From Melampsora larici-populina 98AG31 (taxonomy: Eukaryota > Basidiomycota > Pucciniomycetes > Pucciniales > Melampsoraceae), in contig NW_006768768.1 of the NCBI RefSeq assembly GCF_000204055.1, positions 2,339,521 to 2,403,520 on the forward strand: a stretch of 64,000 bases of DNA, given 5' to 3'. The notes beneath the pieces were generated by a model. That model worked only from the letters and a program-made list of their open reading frames with translations, did not search any database and was not told the DNA's origin. Below are positions 1 through 12,859 of this stretch, piece by piece (positions within the stretch are counted from its first letter, which is position 1; the number at the start of each line of letters is the position of its first letter). Made by a program: the position numbers and the translations under genes.

Positions 1-22
1 TGATGCTTGTCATTGTTTGCAG

Positions 23-210
23 CCTTGCTTGTTATATACACAGCTTCCAGTCAAGCAGCTTCAGTCAAGGAGATCTCAAGTCCGGATGCTTTGACTACAT
101 TGCACAATGGAATCTCAAGAGATGAACTCAAGATGAAAGAGACCGGACCAGATTATGATTCTGACAACTACCTTAATGGTATAACAATTGGGACCATTGT
201 CACCAGCCAA
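23..210 (+). CDS. possible internal exon of a truncated or unrecognised gene
   Basis: An open stretch is bounded by a good acceptor (TTTGCAG ending at 22) and a good donor (GTAAGT at 211). It would encode about 62 residues starting LLVIYTASSQAASVKE and ending GTIVTSQ. No ATG is in frame upstream and a TGA lies at 1-3, so it can only be an internal exon, with the 5' part outside the window. I do not recognise the product, and no convincing next exon is visible before the repeats start. It could equally be a chance open frame. Confidence 0.25.
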
Positions 211-639
211 GTAAGTTAAGGTGGACCGCACTCTGAAAAGAGTTGCAACAAAAATGGCAGGCAACATCACTCCCCAATAAGCTCAGTCAAGCCAGAAGAT
301 TTCCCTTACCATTTCCTCTCTTACCTTGCCAAGCTTGTTCCCATTTTTACTTTCTGTTATCCAAAAATTGTTAGAAAATCATAAAAAAATATTTCTGACA
401 TACCAAGACAGTCGGTCAGTTCAGAAAAATAAAGCTCAATGAGATGATTGGAGAGTGAGGGATTGATCAGCAACAGAGTCAAGATTTTATATTTTTTGAA
501 GAGCAGCTGAGACGCTGGGCTCCAACCTTTCCCTGGTGATCCAATCCTGGCAAACAGCTCTGACGTCACTTGCAAGCATTGTATTGTGTGGGTGTTAGAT
601 GGAGGCTGGTCTGGGGCTCATATTGTGGGGACACTGGTT

Positions 640-2040
640 GTGCCCTGTTTGATCTGAATATTCTATCTCCGCTTTTATGATGTAAATGTTTCAACCATTA
701 TGATCTAGTTTCCTTGTTGCTATCAGCAGTAGCAAGTGAAACACACGGAGAGAAGGCTAACCTACTTAGTGTCCAATTCTTCACTGTGATCAAATCCTGC
801 AACACCATGCTGCATTTTTTTGCATCACTTCCTCAGATTTTTATCATGTTGAATTTGAAGATGTAGGCTGGTCTGTGTCTCACATTGTGCAGAAGCCAAC
901 TCTGACTGTGTTGGATCTAAGTATTTGCTCTCCGCTTTTATCAGGTAGATGTTTTGTTGATCTGAATATTTGCTCTCCACTTTTATCACATAAATGTTTT
1001 GTTGATCTGAATATTTGCTCTCCGCTTTTATTATGTAAATGTTTTGTTGATATGAATATTTTCTCTCCGCTTTTATCACGTAAATGTTTCCTTGATCTGA
1101 ATATTTGCTTTCCGCTTTTATCACATGAATGTTTTGACAATGATGATCTCATTTCATTCTTGCCAACAGTGAAACACACAGAGACAAGGCTGACCTATGT
1201 TTGCCAAATTCCTCATTATTATCAAATCCCCCAACATAATTCTGTGTTCTTTTGTTGCACCTCCTTAGAATCTTATCATGATACATTTCAAGATGTAGGC
1301 TGTTCAGAGTGTCATATTGCACAGAAGCCCACTGTCACCATGTTGGATTTGAATATTTGCTCTCCGCTTGTATCACATAATTTTTTCAACAGTCTGATTT
1401 CCTTTGCATGGCGGCTTAAGTCGTGGTGGCCCACAGGTGGAACAGACAAAGAGAAGAGATTGGCTGAGGTGCTAGCAACATTCAATGTGATTGAATTCTG
1501 GAACACGGTACTGTGCTTGCTGACATCACCTCTGGTGGGGTTTCCCCACATCCTTCAGTTGCTTGCTCTCCACTTTCTAAATGCTTTGTCAATTATGAGC
1601 TCAATGGCGTCTCAGCAGTGCCAGATGGAACAGATAGGGAGAATTGGGGATGCTGGTTGTGCCCTGTTTGATCTGAATATTCTATCTCCGCTTTTATCAC
1701 ATAACATTTTCAGCAATTATGATCTCCTCTTCTTTTTGCTATCAGCAGTAGCAAGTGAAACACATGAAGAGAAGGCCAACCTGCTCAGTGTCCAATTCTT
1801 CACTGTGATTAGATCCTGCAACACAATTCTGTGTTTGTTTGCATCACTTCCTCAGATTTTTATCATGTTGAAGTTAAAGATGTATGGTCTGAGTCTTGCA
1901 TTGTGCGGAAGCCAACTCTGACTGTGTTGGATCTAAGTATTTGATCCCCACTTTTATCACATGAATGTTTGGTTGATATGAACATTTGCTTTCCACTTTT
2001 ATCACATAAATGTTCTGAAAATGAGATCACACTTCCCTGA
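640..2040. repeat. dispersed and tandem repeat block built on one 45-bp motif
   Basis: Related units of roughly 250-290 bp recur at about 640-925, 1094-1365 and 1672-1935. Each carries a motif like GATCTGAATATTTGCTCTCC at both ends, with similar text between (ATCAGCAGTAGCAAGTGAAAC, TCAGATTTTTATCATGTTG). A 348-codon open frame (875-1921, +) runs through the block, but its content is translated repeat. The complementary strand is also open over the array, so I treat this as non-coding repeat rather than a gene. Confidence 0.75.
914..1138 (+). repeat. 45-bp tandem repeat, five copies
   Basis: Copies start at about 914, 959, 1004, 1049 and 1094, each exactly 45 bp apart. The unit reads GATCTGAATATTTGCTCTCC followed by a CTTTTATCA(C/T)-type segment and AAATGTTTTGTT. 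Because 45 is a multiple of three, all frames are preserved. One frame gives a 15-residue repeat of the form DLNICSPLLSHKCFV. Single copies of the motif are scattered at about 652, 1347, 1672, 1932 and 1976. Confidence 0.9.
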
Positions 2041-2119
2041 ATTCTCCAAAAAAGATTGTTGCTCTTTCAGATTCCTTCAATTGACAATTTTGGTAGTGCT
2101 CAGGTGATAAGGCTGTTTT

Positions 2120-2668
2120 GCTCAAATTTTTCTCTACATTGCTAGAGAATGCCCATTTCCATCTGGGATGATCATTTTTTGTGCTCAGTTTCTCAGATTA
2201 GTAGTCAAAATCAGTTCATGAGTCACTGCATACTCAGGACAGATCAGCACCTTGTCCAAAATCCCAGATCAGCAGGCTCAAGGCATGCAGCTGAGGATCA
2301 GCTGAGCAGATGGGCCATTCCTCCCCAAGGCTTCTTTGCCAAGGCCTGAGGAAGGCCTAGTTCATCTGCTCATTTCCTGTTTTGCTTGAATTCTGCTGTA
2401 TATTGCTGGAGAATCCTCAGTTCCATCTTAGATGAGCATTCTGTGAGCTCAGTCTCTCAGATGAGTACTCAGAACCAGTTCATGTGTCACTGTATACTCA
2501 GAAAAGCTCAACACATTGTCCAAAAACCCAGTTCAGCAGGCCTCAAGGCATGCCGCTGGGGATCAGCTGAGATGCTGAGATGAAGTGAGCCAATGAGCCA
2601 GCCTTCCCTTAGGCTTCTTTGTTGAGGAATAATGCCTGAGGAAGGCCTAGTTAATCTGCTCAGTTCCT
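2120..2668 (+). repeat. direct duplication of about 264 bp
   Basis: Copy one (about 2120-2383) and copy two (about 2384-2668) share a diverged but clear common text: TTGCT(A/G)GAGAAT, TCAGTTTCTCAGAT, GTCACTG(C/T)ATACTCAG, GGCATGC(A/C)GCT, and a shared end CCTGAGGAAGGCCTAGTT. The copies are only moderately similar, so this is an old tandem duplication. No coding potential was recognised. Confidence 0.7.
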
Positions 2669-3795
2669 GTTTATCATGTAATCAGCTCACAAGCGGGAAG
2701 AAAACAGGTCAGAGGCAAACCCTTGGATGGATCTCATTCCAGGTTTCTATCTGAGGTATTGGTATGTGCTGAGAGACACCTCAGATCAAAACTTTGGAAA
2801 GATCCTGGCCAAGGTTTTAGATCTGAGTATACCTAAGATTTTTCAATGTGAGGTAGAAATGTTGGTGGTGACACACAATGGGATTTGCCTCATGTGGAGA
2901 TGATTACCCATGGAGTTTGCCACTTTTTGGAAATACAGGTAACAACAGGGTGAGGTATGTTATGTCAATGAACAATTTTGAGAAACACAGTCTCAAATTG
3001 ATGGGCAGAGCCAAGTTAGGGAATCTCAAGAACCAATAAAGGACGTCTAGTTTACACCAGAGAGCCATAGAATACTGGTCCATTCAACTCCATATAAGGG
3101 CATATATGGGCATAATCCTCTTGACGCTTATATTGTTGTTGCCGCCAAAATAGGTAGGTGTCAGGCCCATGTAGAGAGAGGGCATAAAAATTGCTCTGCC
3201 TCTTGTATGCCCTTACAGAGAGACAACTGTAAGAGCAAAGTGTTTGAAATTGTTTTGGCAAATACTAGACTGACACTTTATGCCATTGGTGATGATGATT
3301 GAAGCTTAAGAATAGACTGGAGACGAGTGTGGCACGACTTTTGGTCTAGGTTTTATAAATAGACTACAGTTCCAAGCCTGTCGTTGTTGATTAATCAGTC
3401 ACTGCCTTGTTTGTGTTGTTGCTTGGAGTGGTTGGGAGACTTGCTCAGATACCAGTTAGTATGAAAAATGCATAGGATACAGGCAGAGAAGCGTAAGTAT
3501 TTTTGTCAGTTAAACTGAAGGCTTTGGATAAGAGAGACATGGCCCTCCAAAAGCCACACGGTGAACTCCGTTCTTGTCCTAAGGCGTAAACCAACACCTC
3601 ATCCAGAATCCACGCAAAGGGATGCCTTCATTGTACACCGTTGATGCCTAGTTTTAAACTTCGCAATGGCTTTAACATTTCCAGTCTCTTATGAGTCCAA
3701 TGTTCATGCCATTTACAATGTACACCCAATTATTCTACAGCGTAGTTCCAAATGGAAGACCCAAAAATCGTTATAGAGTACATTTGTTGATCGAT
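2669..3795. other. intergenic stretch without recognisable features
   Basis: I see no gene, tRNA, or obvious transposon end here. Open frames are short (longest 69 codons at 3052-3261, minus) and lack family motifs. The right end is the 3' flank of the REV3 gene. Confidence 0.5.
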
Positions 3796-6700
3796 TCAAG
3801 ATATAAGTTCTAGCCACTGATCACCATTCAAACTCTTTGCTTTTTGCAGTACCGGTATACCTCTTCCTTGAAACCTAGGAACGAGACAAAAACCAAGATC
3901 AGAATCAGTGCCACGGTGTTTTCTGGCTTCCGTCCATCTGGGCGGGTACATCTCAGGAATCACGTGACTCACTCCATCAAGCCATTTGACCGTCTCCAAA
4001 ACCTCTGTGCCTGCCTCCACACCCGCTGCAGTCGATGCTTTAACCCTCTCGTACATTCTCCCACAGTCCAAGGAGTCACACTCAACTGACTCTAAAGCCG
4101 GTGTGTTCGAGCAAATCCTACAAGCTCCTTCAATATCTCTCAACTTCTTTTCTCGTGCTCGTGCGCGAGCCATCAAAGTATATGCAACCCCATCAGGCTG
4201 CTCACAGCATGCTTGACATAATAAGATTCCTCGACTCGCTATTTGAAAGATGTTAGATTTTAGCCAGATCATCTCGACAAAAGAAGCCTGTATATGATGG
4301 TTCGCTTACCTTCGCCATTATCAACCATTTCTTCCTCACAGTTCATACAACGATCACTTCTGAAATGCTCATCGACCATCACGCCTACGCGAGCCTGAAC
4401 CTGAACCTGAACCTGAACTTGTGCAGTTTCATTGGCCACATCTGAAGCTTCTTTTGCATCTCCGGTCGGGCCGGCTTTTATTGGCTTAAATATCCGAACA
4501 AATTTCGGCATGGAAGCATACCAACTGGCAATATCGACTCCAATCAGATTGAAGATCCTAGCCAAAGATGGAATAAACACTCGTGTGATATAATACTCTG
4601 AGTCAAGTGCCAAAATCCTACCATAGCGCGATGCGGTTACACTTATCAGTCTCCTCTAGGCTGGCTAGAATTTAAATAATTAAGGCATGAGAACTGACGG
4701 GTTTTGTAAGACGACTTCAGGCGGAACAGCTCTGTCGCGAAGACGAGACTGAGGAGCGCCTTTGACAATCACATAGGGCACTCGTTCAGCATAAGCTGGT
4801 TCAGTGCGAGGGTCGGAAGCCATCTTGCGCGCCGCAATGAGCGCACCGGGTGGTGGCGGTACATTTTCACTGCACAACGCCCAAAAGAATCAATCGTTAC
4901 GTCCTTGGTTTGATGACGCGCATCTTCCGCACGGAAAGTAGAACATCACCTGTATGTTCCCAACTTGACTTCTTTTGCAAATGTAAAGTCTTGGATTGAC
5001 ACTTTACCTAGCAACAGTCTTTGCCATTGACGATAAAGGTAGGCCTTGATATCCGATAGATCTTGCGTTCTGAAAAGTTTCCTGTTATAGCAATGATTGT
5101 CGGTGGGCACGCAATTATTCAGCTGAGACGACGAGCCTGAGAACAGAACAGAAGCTATATCATACTCACTTGAGGCAAGTTTCTTGAATTTTCTGTAAGG
5201 CAGGAATCCCATCTCGTCGGATGACTTCGATCCCCTTTGCTTCGAAATGAGGTTCGGCGTCTGCCAAAGATTCATACTTTGCTCCCACGTACCGCTTCTT
5301 TGCCATCAGCACACATGGTAAATAGACCTGTTTGATTGTAGATGATCGTCAGTTTCAGCGACATGTGCAAACATCCACACATATAGACATACTTTTTCAA
5401 ACTTTAACTTCACTGGTGCAGGATTTCGTTTTGTTACTGCCTCTGCCATTTCTTTTCCGATCCTAAATGCATCTTCCTTTGTGCGACCAGGTAAATAGAC
5501 GAACAAGCTATCAGTATCGCCATACACGACCTTGGCATCCCATTCCTTCACACTGTGGATAAATTCCATGGACTGGATGCAGGAAAGAAAACAAGTCAAT
5601 CGCATGTGTTTCGGCGAAAGTTCACGTCCATCACACATCAGTGTCATCCGAGGGCGTACCTTTTCCAATGTTTCTCGACCTGTTTGTACGATCGCATCCG
5701 CAATCTCAACACAAGGCATCCTTCCGGAAAAAGATGCACTGGTATAACCGTAGGTGACATTGGCGATGAATTTTAATCCCAATTGTCTCGCGTTCATCAT
5801 CTTACACATTCCCTACCAATAGGGTTGGTTCCACATGTGAGGATCAACCAAAAGCAAAAGTCATAAAGGTGCAAAGGATAAACTGCTTACCTTGTCATCC
5901 TTGACAGCCTTCATGCTTTCTTTGATCATCACTCTTGTGTCTAAAAACTCGCTCAACATCTTACTCAACAAACTTTTCCTAACTTGAGGTTTTACAAACA
6001 TCAAACCATTCGGGGAGACTACATGTTCGAAACCCCTTAGATTTCTGTTCAACTCCATTTCAAGACTTGGAAAACGCATGCTGACTAACCTATCAGATGA
6101 TCTTTCAACAAGCTCAATAATCCGTCCGGCAAATCCAAAGCGCTAGTCCCAAATTTACTGGTACCTTTAAACGTTCCAACTCTTCCAAGACAAGTTGAAT
6201 AACTACCCACCAATAGAATCAGCATCATCACGACTACAAGTCACGATGATCAATGAGCTTACCAATAATTATACGCAATCATGATTGAAGGATATAAACT
6301 TTGAAAATCAAGAACAATCAAAGGACTTTTGTAAAACGCAGATTGAGGTTCCATAATCAATGGGATACATTCTGCTGCGTTTTGTTGGCCGACCTAGAAA
6401 ATTTGACATGGTATCTTCGATCAGTTCACATCATCTCCATACCAATCTATTTATAGCAGATCCCGAACCTCTTCTCGACTTGGTGACGGTAATAAATAAT
6501 TCTCCGGTTTAGCAATCCTGAATAAGACTGATTCAACTTTGAATTGTGACCCTCTGGATATAGCTGAGAAAAAATCAACCCCCAGTACCCTCGAAATTTC
6601 ACTGTGTTTCAAATGAGATAATCAAAATGGAACAAAATGGATAATTGTCAAAAGTTGCAAGTGATGTGAGATAGGGAAAATAATGTACGCATTACGTGAA

Positions 6701-9700
6701 ATGATTTCAGTCTCATCCATTAAATGTATGTCCAGTTCGACTCTATCCATATAATACAACAGAACTCTCCTTTGTCGTTCAATTGATCCAGATCTCCACC
6801 ACTTGCCTAACGTCGCAAATGAATAATGTGGAAGGCTAAGAAGATTTGAGACTCAGATATCTCCTCAGTTATCGTAGATGCAACAAAGAACTGACCGTTT
6901 GCGTAGGATATGAAAAACCAAGTTCTCAAATGTATATTGTGTGACTGCTAATTCAGATCGAATGATCCTCCAGATCGATAGTACATGACGACCACTAACT
7001 CTGATTGAAGATCCATGGGTATAACCCCATTTATCATCCTTGCCCGCAAATCTACCATGAGACTCGTGTTTGACTCTTCCAAACTCATGTACAACATCAA
7101 AGTCTTTGGTTCATTTGGATAAATCAGCTTTCTCTTGATTGGTGAAATTGACAGAGAGCGAAAAATCGGACCTAATTCACGACCTCTTCCCATCACATAG
7201 CCCCAAGACCAACTCTCTAATTCAAAACCGGTCAAAACCTCAGGATCCCAATCTCTGACCTTGTCGATTAGTAAATTCATCAATTCAATTTCGGTATCTA
7301 CAACTTCAATCAAACAATCATTCAATGCGTATTTGACTTTCTGACCGCCGTGGTTTCCTCCTTTCACAACGATCATTCCCACATACGTTCCTGGTCTCCT
7401 TCCATTTCCTCTTTCAACCCTCCTTGATGATTGTAAACAATAGAAGACTACTTCGATTGGATCTTGGGCTGGATCTGGTCTCAGATCCGCTCGATTCTTT
7501 GCTATCGGGGGGATGTGATCAATTCTCTGAATACCTGTCATGGTCAAGCTAAAGTACTAACCATGTACTTCGACTGCCAAGACATCCATTTGTTGGGATT
7601 CTGGGTCTTCATTTTCCAACTTCTTCTTGATGGGTGTATATTTATAACCTTCATTCTTTTGAGTAGGGCCTTCAATCTGTCAAAAAAGACAACCCCCAGA
7701 AAAAGTTCTTAGTTTCTGTATTCAACCGACCGTAAAAGTGACTAGCCAGAGTCGGTATTTCTCCAAGGAAACAGACGTACCTGAGAGATCATCAAATAAT
7801 TTTCGGGTCTTTTGGATTCTGTTTCAAATATGAACAAATCACTCCAAGTCAGTTCAAATTCTAGAATCTTGGCAAAAATCAAACGAATTACAGACTCTCT
7901 AAGATCTGATGTTGTCTCAGCTCCGAGATCCTAGGAGGACCAATCGCGAATTCCCAGCGCGTGATCCTAGCCTTCCTTTCCCCAGACCCGTAAACACTCT
8001 CACCTGCACCCATGAAGCTCAAGTCAAGTTGATGAGTAAATTCAGGCAAATAACGAAGGGTAGATCCTAAAATTGTGTACAATCTGCCGCCGTATTCGCG
8101 TTTACGATTCGGGACATCGTTTGGGTCTGAATAGAATGGATCTTTATACACTTTTGCTGGTATCAATGTCCGAAGCAACTCCTTTGAAGCTGGAGGTGTT
8201 ATTGAGTATTGATACCAAGACTTTGATGGATTCTTTGGTGCAATAGGGGTTGTGAGCACGATGCTAAGGCGTTTAGATGACCGTGCCCGACGCGCTGAAT
8301 CCATAGAAAAATCGTTTGATGAAGAGATAGGTGTTGTGTGGGCAGGTAGTTGTTGCGGTTGTTGTTGTTGTTGTTGCGGCTGCGAATTAGGCTGAGTAGA
8401 GGGTGTGAGTGCGAAGTCACTGAAGGTAAGATCTTCCAACAAAGTTTCATCAAATGAAGGTTTGTCAATCTGAGGAATGGAAGCGTGGGAATGACGTTTG
8501 GAGTTGATGAGTGGTTCAGGATACGGAGGGTGTGATGGTTTTTCTGTCGGCTTGGAAGAAGTTTGTGGGGCAACACGGGCAGGCGAAAAGCCTTGGCGGC
8601 TGATAAATTTCATCATTTTTCCTTCCTTGGGTTGCGCAAATCCATCATCCTGTTCTCTCGTCGTGCGCTTACGCATCTCGTTCGTATTGATAGGCAGCTC
8701 TTGGCCTCGCGTGGGAGTGGTATGATCCTTGGGGTTTGAGTCGGATCTCGAGGCATTGAGCTTTTGAGGTGAAAAGTGTTCAATTAAAGTATTTTGACGC
8801 TTGGAAGGAGTCTTTATGGTTGCGACAGCTGATGATTTACTGGGGCTGAATAAATCGGTTCCGGACATTCCCGCTGTACCTCTTGATAAAGAAATAATAT
8901 GGCTCAATAGCTAGGAATTTTACGTACATTCAATACTCAACAGGATAGCAATAATAACTCACGGGTAGGTAAACTTTAATTTGCGAGGTGTGATCATCCG
9001 TCTAGATGCGGGACTCGCAGTCCCACTTCGACTGACGGCTGGACCCTTTGTCTTCCGAGGAGTTGTGTTCAGTCCTCTAGATTCAGAGCGACCTTGTGCT
9101 ATGGCATGGTCTGCAACAGCTTCAACATCCCATCCGTGCTCGAGTGGTCCATCAAGCTCATCGAGCGCATCCCAATCCACGTCTGGTAGATCTACATCTT
9201 CGTACTCTTTGAGCTCAATATTCATAGCCGCGTCGTTATCTTCGTCTGGTGCATCATCCTTGTAGTCTTGCATTTGTGATTGCAATATGGAAACATCTAT
9301 TGATTCACACACTTCTTCCTCTTCAACACGAGAAGGATCATTTATCTCGGCCTTTTCTAGAGGACCGGCTCGGTCACCTTGCTCTCCAGCCAAGCGACTG
9401 ATCCCGATGCCATTGATCGCCCATACACCGAAAGGATTCTCGTTGGTTTCATCTCGAATCCACGTAGACATGTGAATTGCTTCTACAGCTTGAAAAGTGG
9501 TTGGGATCATATTTGATAAATAAGATTGCGGTTTGACAAATGATTCAAATCGACTTTCACCGCGTTTACGAAGCTCTTGATCGACGAGAGCTTTGATCTG
9601 CTGTCGATAATCAGGTTCCATGGCCCACTCGGGTTGTTCACCCTTACCAAAGATCCTTTGGCTCGAGGGGCCAGACTCGCTTACTTCGTGGGGTCCAGTC

Positions 9701-10854
9701 ATACCTCGTGCTTGTCTTCTCCTCCGTTCATCTTCCCAGAGTTCCTTGACGCTGTGAACAAGTTTTTCATCTCCAAAAGCGGGATTACCGAGTAATTCAT
9801 GAAAATCGTCGTGTAAAGCTCGTTCTTGAACAATGTGCCGGTTCATGATCGCCGAGACATGACAATCGATTTCCAAGGTACAGTGAGAGGTTTTAGTTAA
9901 GCTTCGTGGACCCAATAAGTCAGTCGGCACGTTGCCGGCTGAAAAGAGACCCGCGACGTTTGAATTGGGAGACTGGGGTAGGTCATCTTTCGAGATGCGT
10001 AAATGAGACGGGGATGGTAATTATATCTTTCAACTTTTCCGCATTTTCATTGTTTTATAAGATATGGTAGAAGTGCATACCAGGGAGTGGTAGGCGAAAG
10101 CTGCACTCGGATAATTCTATCATCCCACATCCGTATAAATTGTGATCCAGCATAAATTGAAGATGGAATGGGATATGTTCCTCAAAAACCTTGAATCCGG
10201 CACGGGCTGATGAACCTCTTTGATTGTTCGAAGTCTGATACGGTGAGTGAGATGATGGATCGATAACTTTGCCACTTCGGAGTAAATCTGCCATCCGCTT
10301 TTTGAATCGCGCTTGAAGACAATATATCTTGAGGAAGTAACGATATCCGACGTGAAATCCGTAGAAGGGAACACCCTTACAGAGTGCTATGTATGCTACA
10401 TATTGATGTCGCGAGCGATCTGCTGACTTGTTTGAGTTGACTTGACCGAGTGAGGCAGCTGTGGCGTAATTGAGGGCATGACCAAGCCTACGAATGAATC
10501 GATGCACTATACGATATCCAAATGATGGGAGTTAAGCATCCAGTCAAATGCAGAACGAGATCATAGTGTCAATGACAAAAGCTGACCGGTGTCTGGATCG
10601 ATTGGACCATCGTATTGAACGTAAAAATATGACATGGCACCATGCACGTGAGCCAAGACGCGTTGACCGGCAGGAGTGGCGCCAAAGATTCTGATGACCG
10701 GGACCTTGTTAAGCTGACGTCCCGCTGGCAAGAATGGAGATGTTCGAAGAGCGTGAGACGAGCAATCATCTGGAGATAGACTAACGGCATCAAGTTGAGT
10801 AAGTCGAAATCGAATCAACGGTTTGGATTGATTGATTGAGTCTTGTACGATCAT
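3796..10854 (-). CDS. REV3: DNA polymerase zeta catalytic subunit (REV3), multi-exon
   Basis: Family B translesion polymerase, catalytic subunit of Pol zeta, which extends primers past lesions in the nucleus. The start is the ATG at 10852-10854 and the stop is TGA at 3796-3798. Order along the gene: N-terminal region (IRIFGATPAGQRVLAHVHG near 10.7 kb; VPFYGFHVGYRYFLKIYCL near 10.35 kb), SVKELWEDERRRR near 9.7 kb, a low-complexity middle with a Gln run (8340-8385), IPAKVYKDPFYSDPNDVP near 8.1 kb, and an exonuclease-like domain with WDPEVLTGFELESWSWGY (about 7.2 kb; inactive in this family). Then come polymerase motif A DFQSLYPSIMIAYNY (about 6265-6310), motif B NVTYGYTSASFSGRMPC, motif C YGDTDS (about 5507-5524) and KKRYVG (about 5290). 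The C-terminus has CysA (CMNC plus CQAC, split by an intron) and CysB (CRIC and CDSLDC), the Fe-S cluster module that binds accessory subunits. About a dozen short introns; one is clear at 5328-5392. No disruption was seen in the conserved blocks. Confidence 0.93.
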
Positions 10855-10923
10855 GTTGATGAAGGGGCTGAGTAAATCAAAACCTCAAATTTTTACATTC
10901 ATCATCAAGACTGCTTATGTACC

Positions 10924-11475
10924 ATGACCTCATCGAGCCACAAGTTCAACTCTATACCTTATTTGTCAATACTCTTCGTTCCTTCGCACAATTCGCATTT
11001 ATCATCACACACAGATATATTGTTCATCCCACCGCAAATCACCAATATTTACATCAAGTCAATTTTTGGTTATGAACTTCAAGTTCCATCTTTGACGAAA
11101 CTCCAGGAAAGATCACTCTGCGAAGAGATTCTCATGCGATCATTATTACAGATCTATGTCATCTGACCACTAATGAGACATGCTCTCGTCTCGAGAGAAT
11201 GGCTGCATTCGATACAATGTGCTTCCATCAATATTAGCTGTAGAGCACTTCGATCAAGCCCTTCTGCCAGTGGGCTGGTGTTCGAACTTCTTGTCAGGAG
11301 CGAGGGGCCTCTCCATTGGCCTAGCCCAGTATGGATATCAATCAATCTGATATCCTATAGCGCTTTCTGCCGTTTGGTCTCATGGCTATCAGATCTTCAG
11401 TGGTCGAGAATTATCAAGAGATCAAATCATTTAGCCCAGCTCAACTCCTCATCGAAAGCCGCAAACCGAAGTTGA
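10924..11475 (+). pseudogene. F-box-like gene relic (weak)
   Basis: One frame reads through 10924-11475 except for a TGA at 11164-11166. Around that stop it reads KLQERSLCEEILMRSLLQI and then LMRHALVSREWLHSI, which resembles the spacing of an F-box (an EIL segment followed by LVSREW about 20 residues later). F-box proteins are SCF ubiquitin-ligase adaptors and are common in fungi. The stop, the lack of a convincing N-terminus and the short length argue for a relic. The downstream residues do not show clear LRRs. It may also be a chance match. Confidence 0.3.
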
Positions 11476-11637
11476 GGATCCTAACAAAGAATTGAGAATG
11501 ATTGACCCAGTCTTAATGCATCTCCAAGATTTGCATGTCTCGTGATATATTCAGTGAGTAGGACTAAGGTAAGCTCAAACTGGTCCAGGTCTTCGTCTTC
11601 ATCATGACTGATCCACCCACCCATTCGGCTTCCCTAG

Positions 11638-11645
11638 TATATATA
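11638..11645 (+). promoter_or_regulatory. TATA-like element upstream of the secreted-protein gene
   Basis: TATATATA lies about 142 bp upstream of the ATG at 11788, a plausible core-promoter distance for a fungal gene. It was seen in the sequence only; function is inferred from position. Confidence 0.4.
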
Positions 11646-11787
11646 TGCGTGTATTTCGGAGCCTTTGGGGTTACTTTGTGTTCATCCAGAATTAGTATCA
11701 CGCAACTTTCCAAACACACAAGTTCACAAACCCATTCCACAATCTCGTTACCAGTTTTATTCTTTCACTTCAATCCATCTATATACC

Positions 11788-12859
11788 ATGTTACTTCCAT
11801 TTGTCACAGTTTCTCTCCTCAGTGGTGAGTCATTCTTCTTACCCGGCGCGGATCTTTTCTCACTATTGTTGACGTTGGATGGCTTTCCCGTGATCTGTAG
11901 CTACCATTATTATTGCAGCTCCTCAAGCTACTTCATCACTCTCAAACATCCAGCAGCGGAGGTGAGTCAATGAGCCAAACAAAGACCTGCGCGATGTACA
12001 AACCGAATATTTCCAATAAGACCCTCTGACCAAACTTCATCATACCACAGCTCCCCAAACCTTGATGCCATGAACGATGGATCATCTTCACCCAACTCCA
12101 CCAGCAATAACACTTCCACGCGCCAATCCAACTCTACCCAAACACAAACATCCGGTAATAGTACCAGCCTCAGCACGGCCATATATGGCCACCTTAAAAC
12201 TTGTCATGATGGAATACAGACTCACAGTACTACCATAGCGACTCATTGTGGTGGAGCAAATAACGAAAACGCACAAGATTCTGGATCCAGCATCTTACTC
12301 GAAATCCAAGCTATCCTGATCCTCACGATGACTTGCGCTATAAACATCCAGGCCTCTGTTGCTCAACATGCTGCTTCTTCTGGTATTGCAAGACTATTTG
12401 GTGGTGGTGGCGGTTCTTCTGGAAGCGCTTCTGGAAGTGGATCATTCAGCTTTGTGAGCTCTCTTCTTGATTGACGACACGCGTCGATCAAATACTGACG
12501 TAGACTCTCTCAGTCCGACTGCGCCACCATGTTCTTTACCCTCATCAAGTTGTTACAGGGATGTTACACTCAAGTTGCAGGCGTATCTTACAAGTTTCCC
12601 GCAATCCGGGTGCTATGTGCTGGTCAGTCTCTTTTATTCTCAACTATGACTTTAACACACAATTCTCATCATCAGTCCTCTTGCTTTCACAGACTCCTTA
12701 GCACAATTATCAACTTGCCTATCACAAATCGCCCATGCTTGCGGACTTGCCATGCCAGGATTCGCAAATCAAGTTAACGACCTCTGTGCAGATCAATCTC
12801 CACTCTTTATGCAGACTGGATTTGGATTTTCTCAATTCATGAAAATGATGAAACGTTAA
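11788..12859 (+). CDS. secreted cysteine-containing protein, five exons, effector-like
   Basis: Hand-built model: exons 11788-11824, 11919-11961, 12051-12453, 12514-12622 and 12693-12859. All introns are GT-AG with consistent phases (1, 2, 0, 1), giving 252 residues and a TAA stop. The N-terminus MLLPFVTVSLLSAPQATSS has the hydrophobic core and small residues of a cleavable signal peptide. The mature part begins with a Ser/Asn/Thr-rich stretch, then a domain with nine cysteines, including LKTCHDGIQTHSTT, MTCAIN, SDCATMFFTLIKLLQGC, STCLSQIAHACG and NDLCADQ, with a Gly/Ser-rich linker in the middle. There is no membrane anchor. This architecture is typical of rust secreted proteins; a role at the host interface is inference. 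I do not recognise a named family. Every splice site falling in phase argues strongly that the gene is real and intact. Confidence 0.8.

Noticed and set aside
914..1138. CRISPR-like array
   Set aside because: Units are contiguous 45-bp tandem repeats without unique spacers, in a eukaryotic context.
875..1921. 348-codon open frame with a 15-residue repeat
   Set aside because: It is a translation of the 45-bp and larger nucleotide repeats, the opposite strand is also open, and no signal peptide or family motif is present.
12070..12474. Single 134-codon gene starting at 12070
   Set aside because: It is exon 3 of the five-exon secreted protein; using the upstream exons adds a signal peptide and the downstream exons add six cysteines, with all phases matching.
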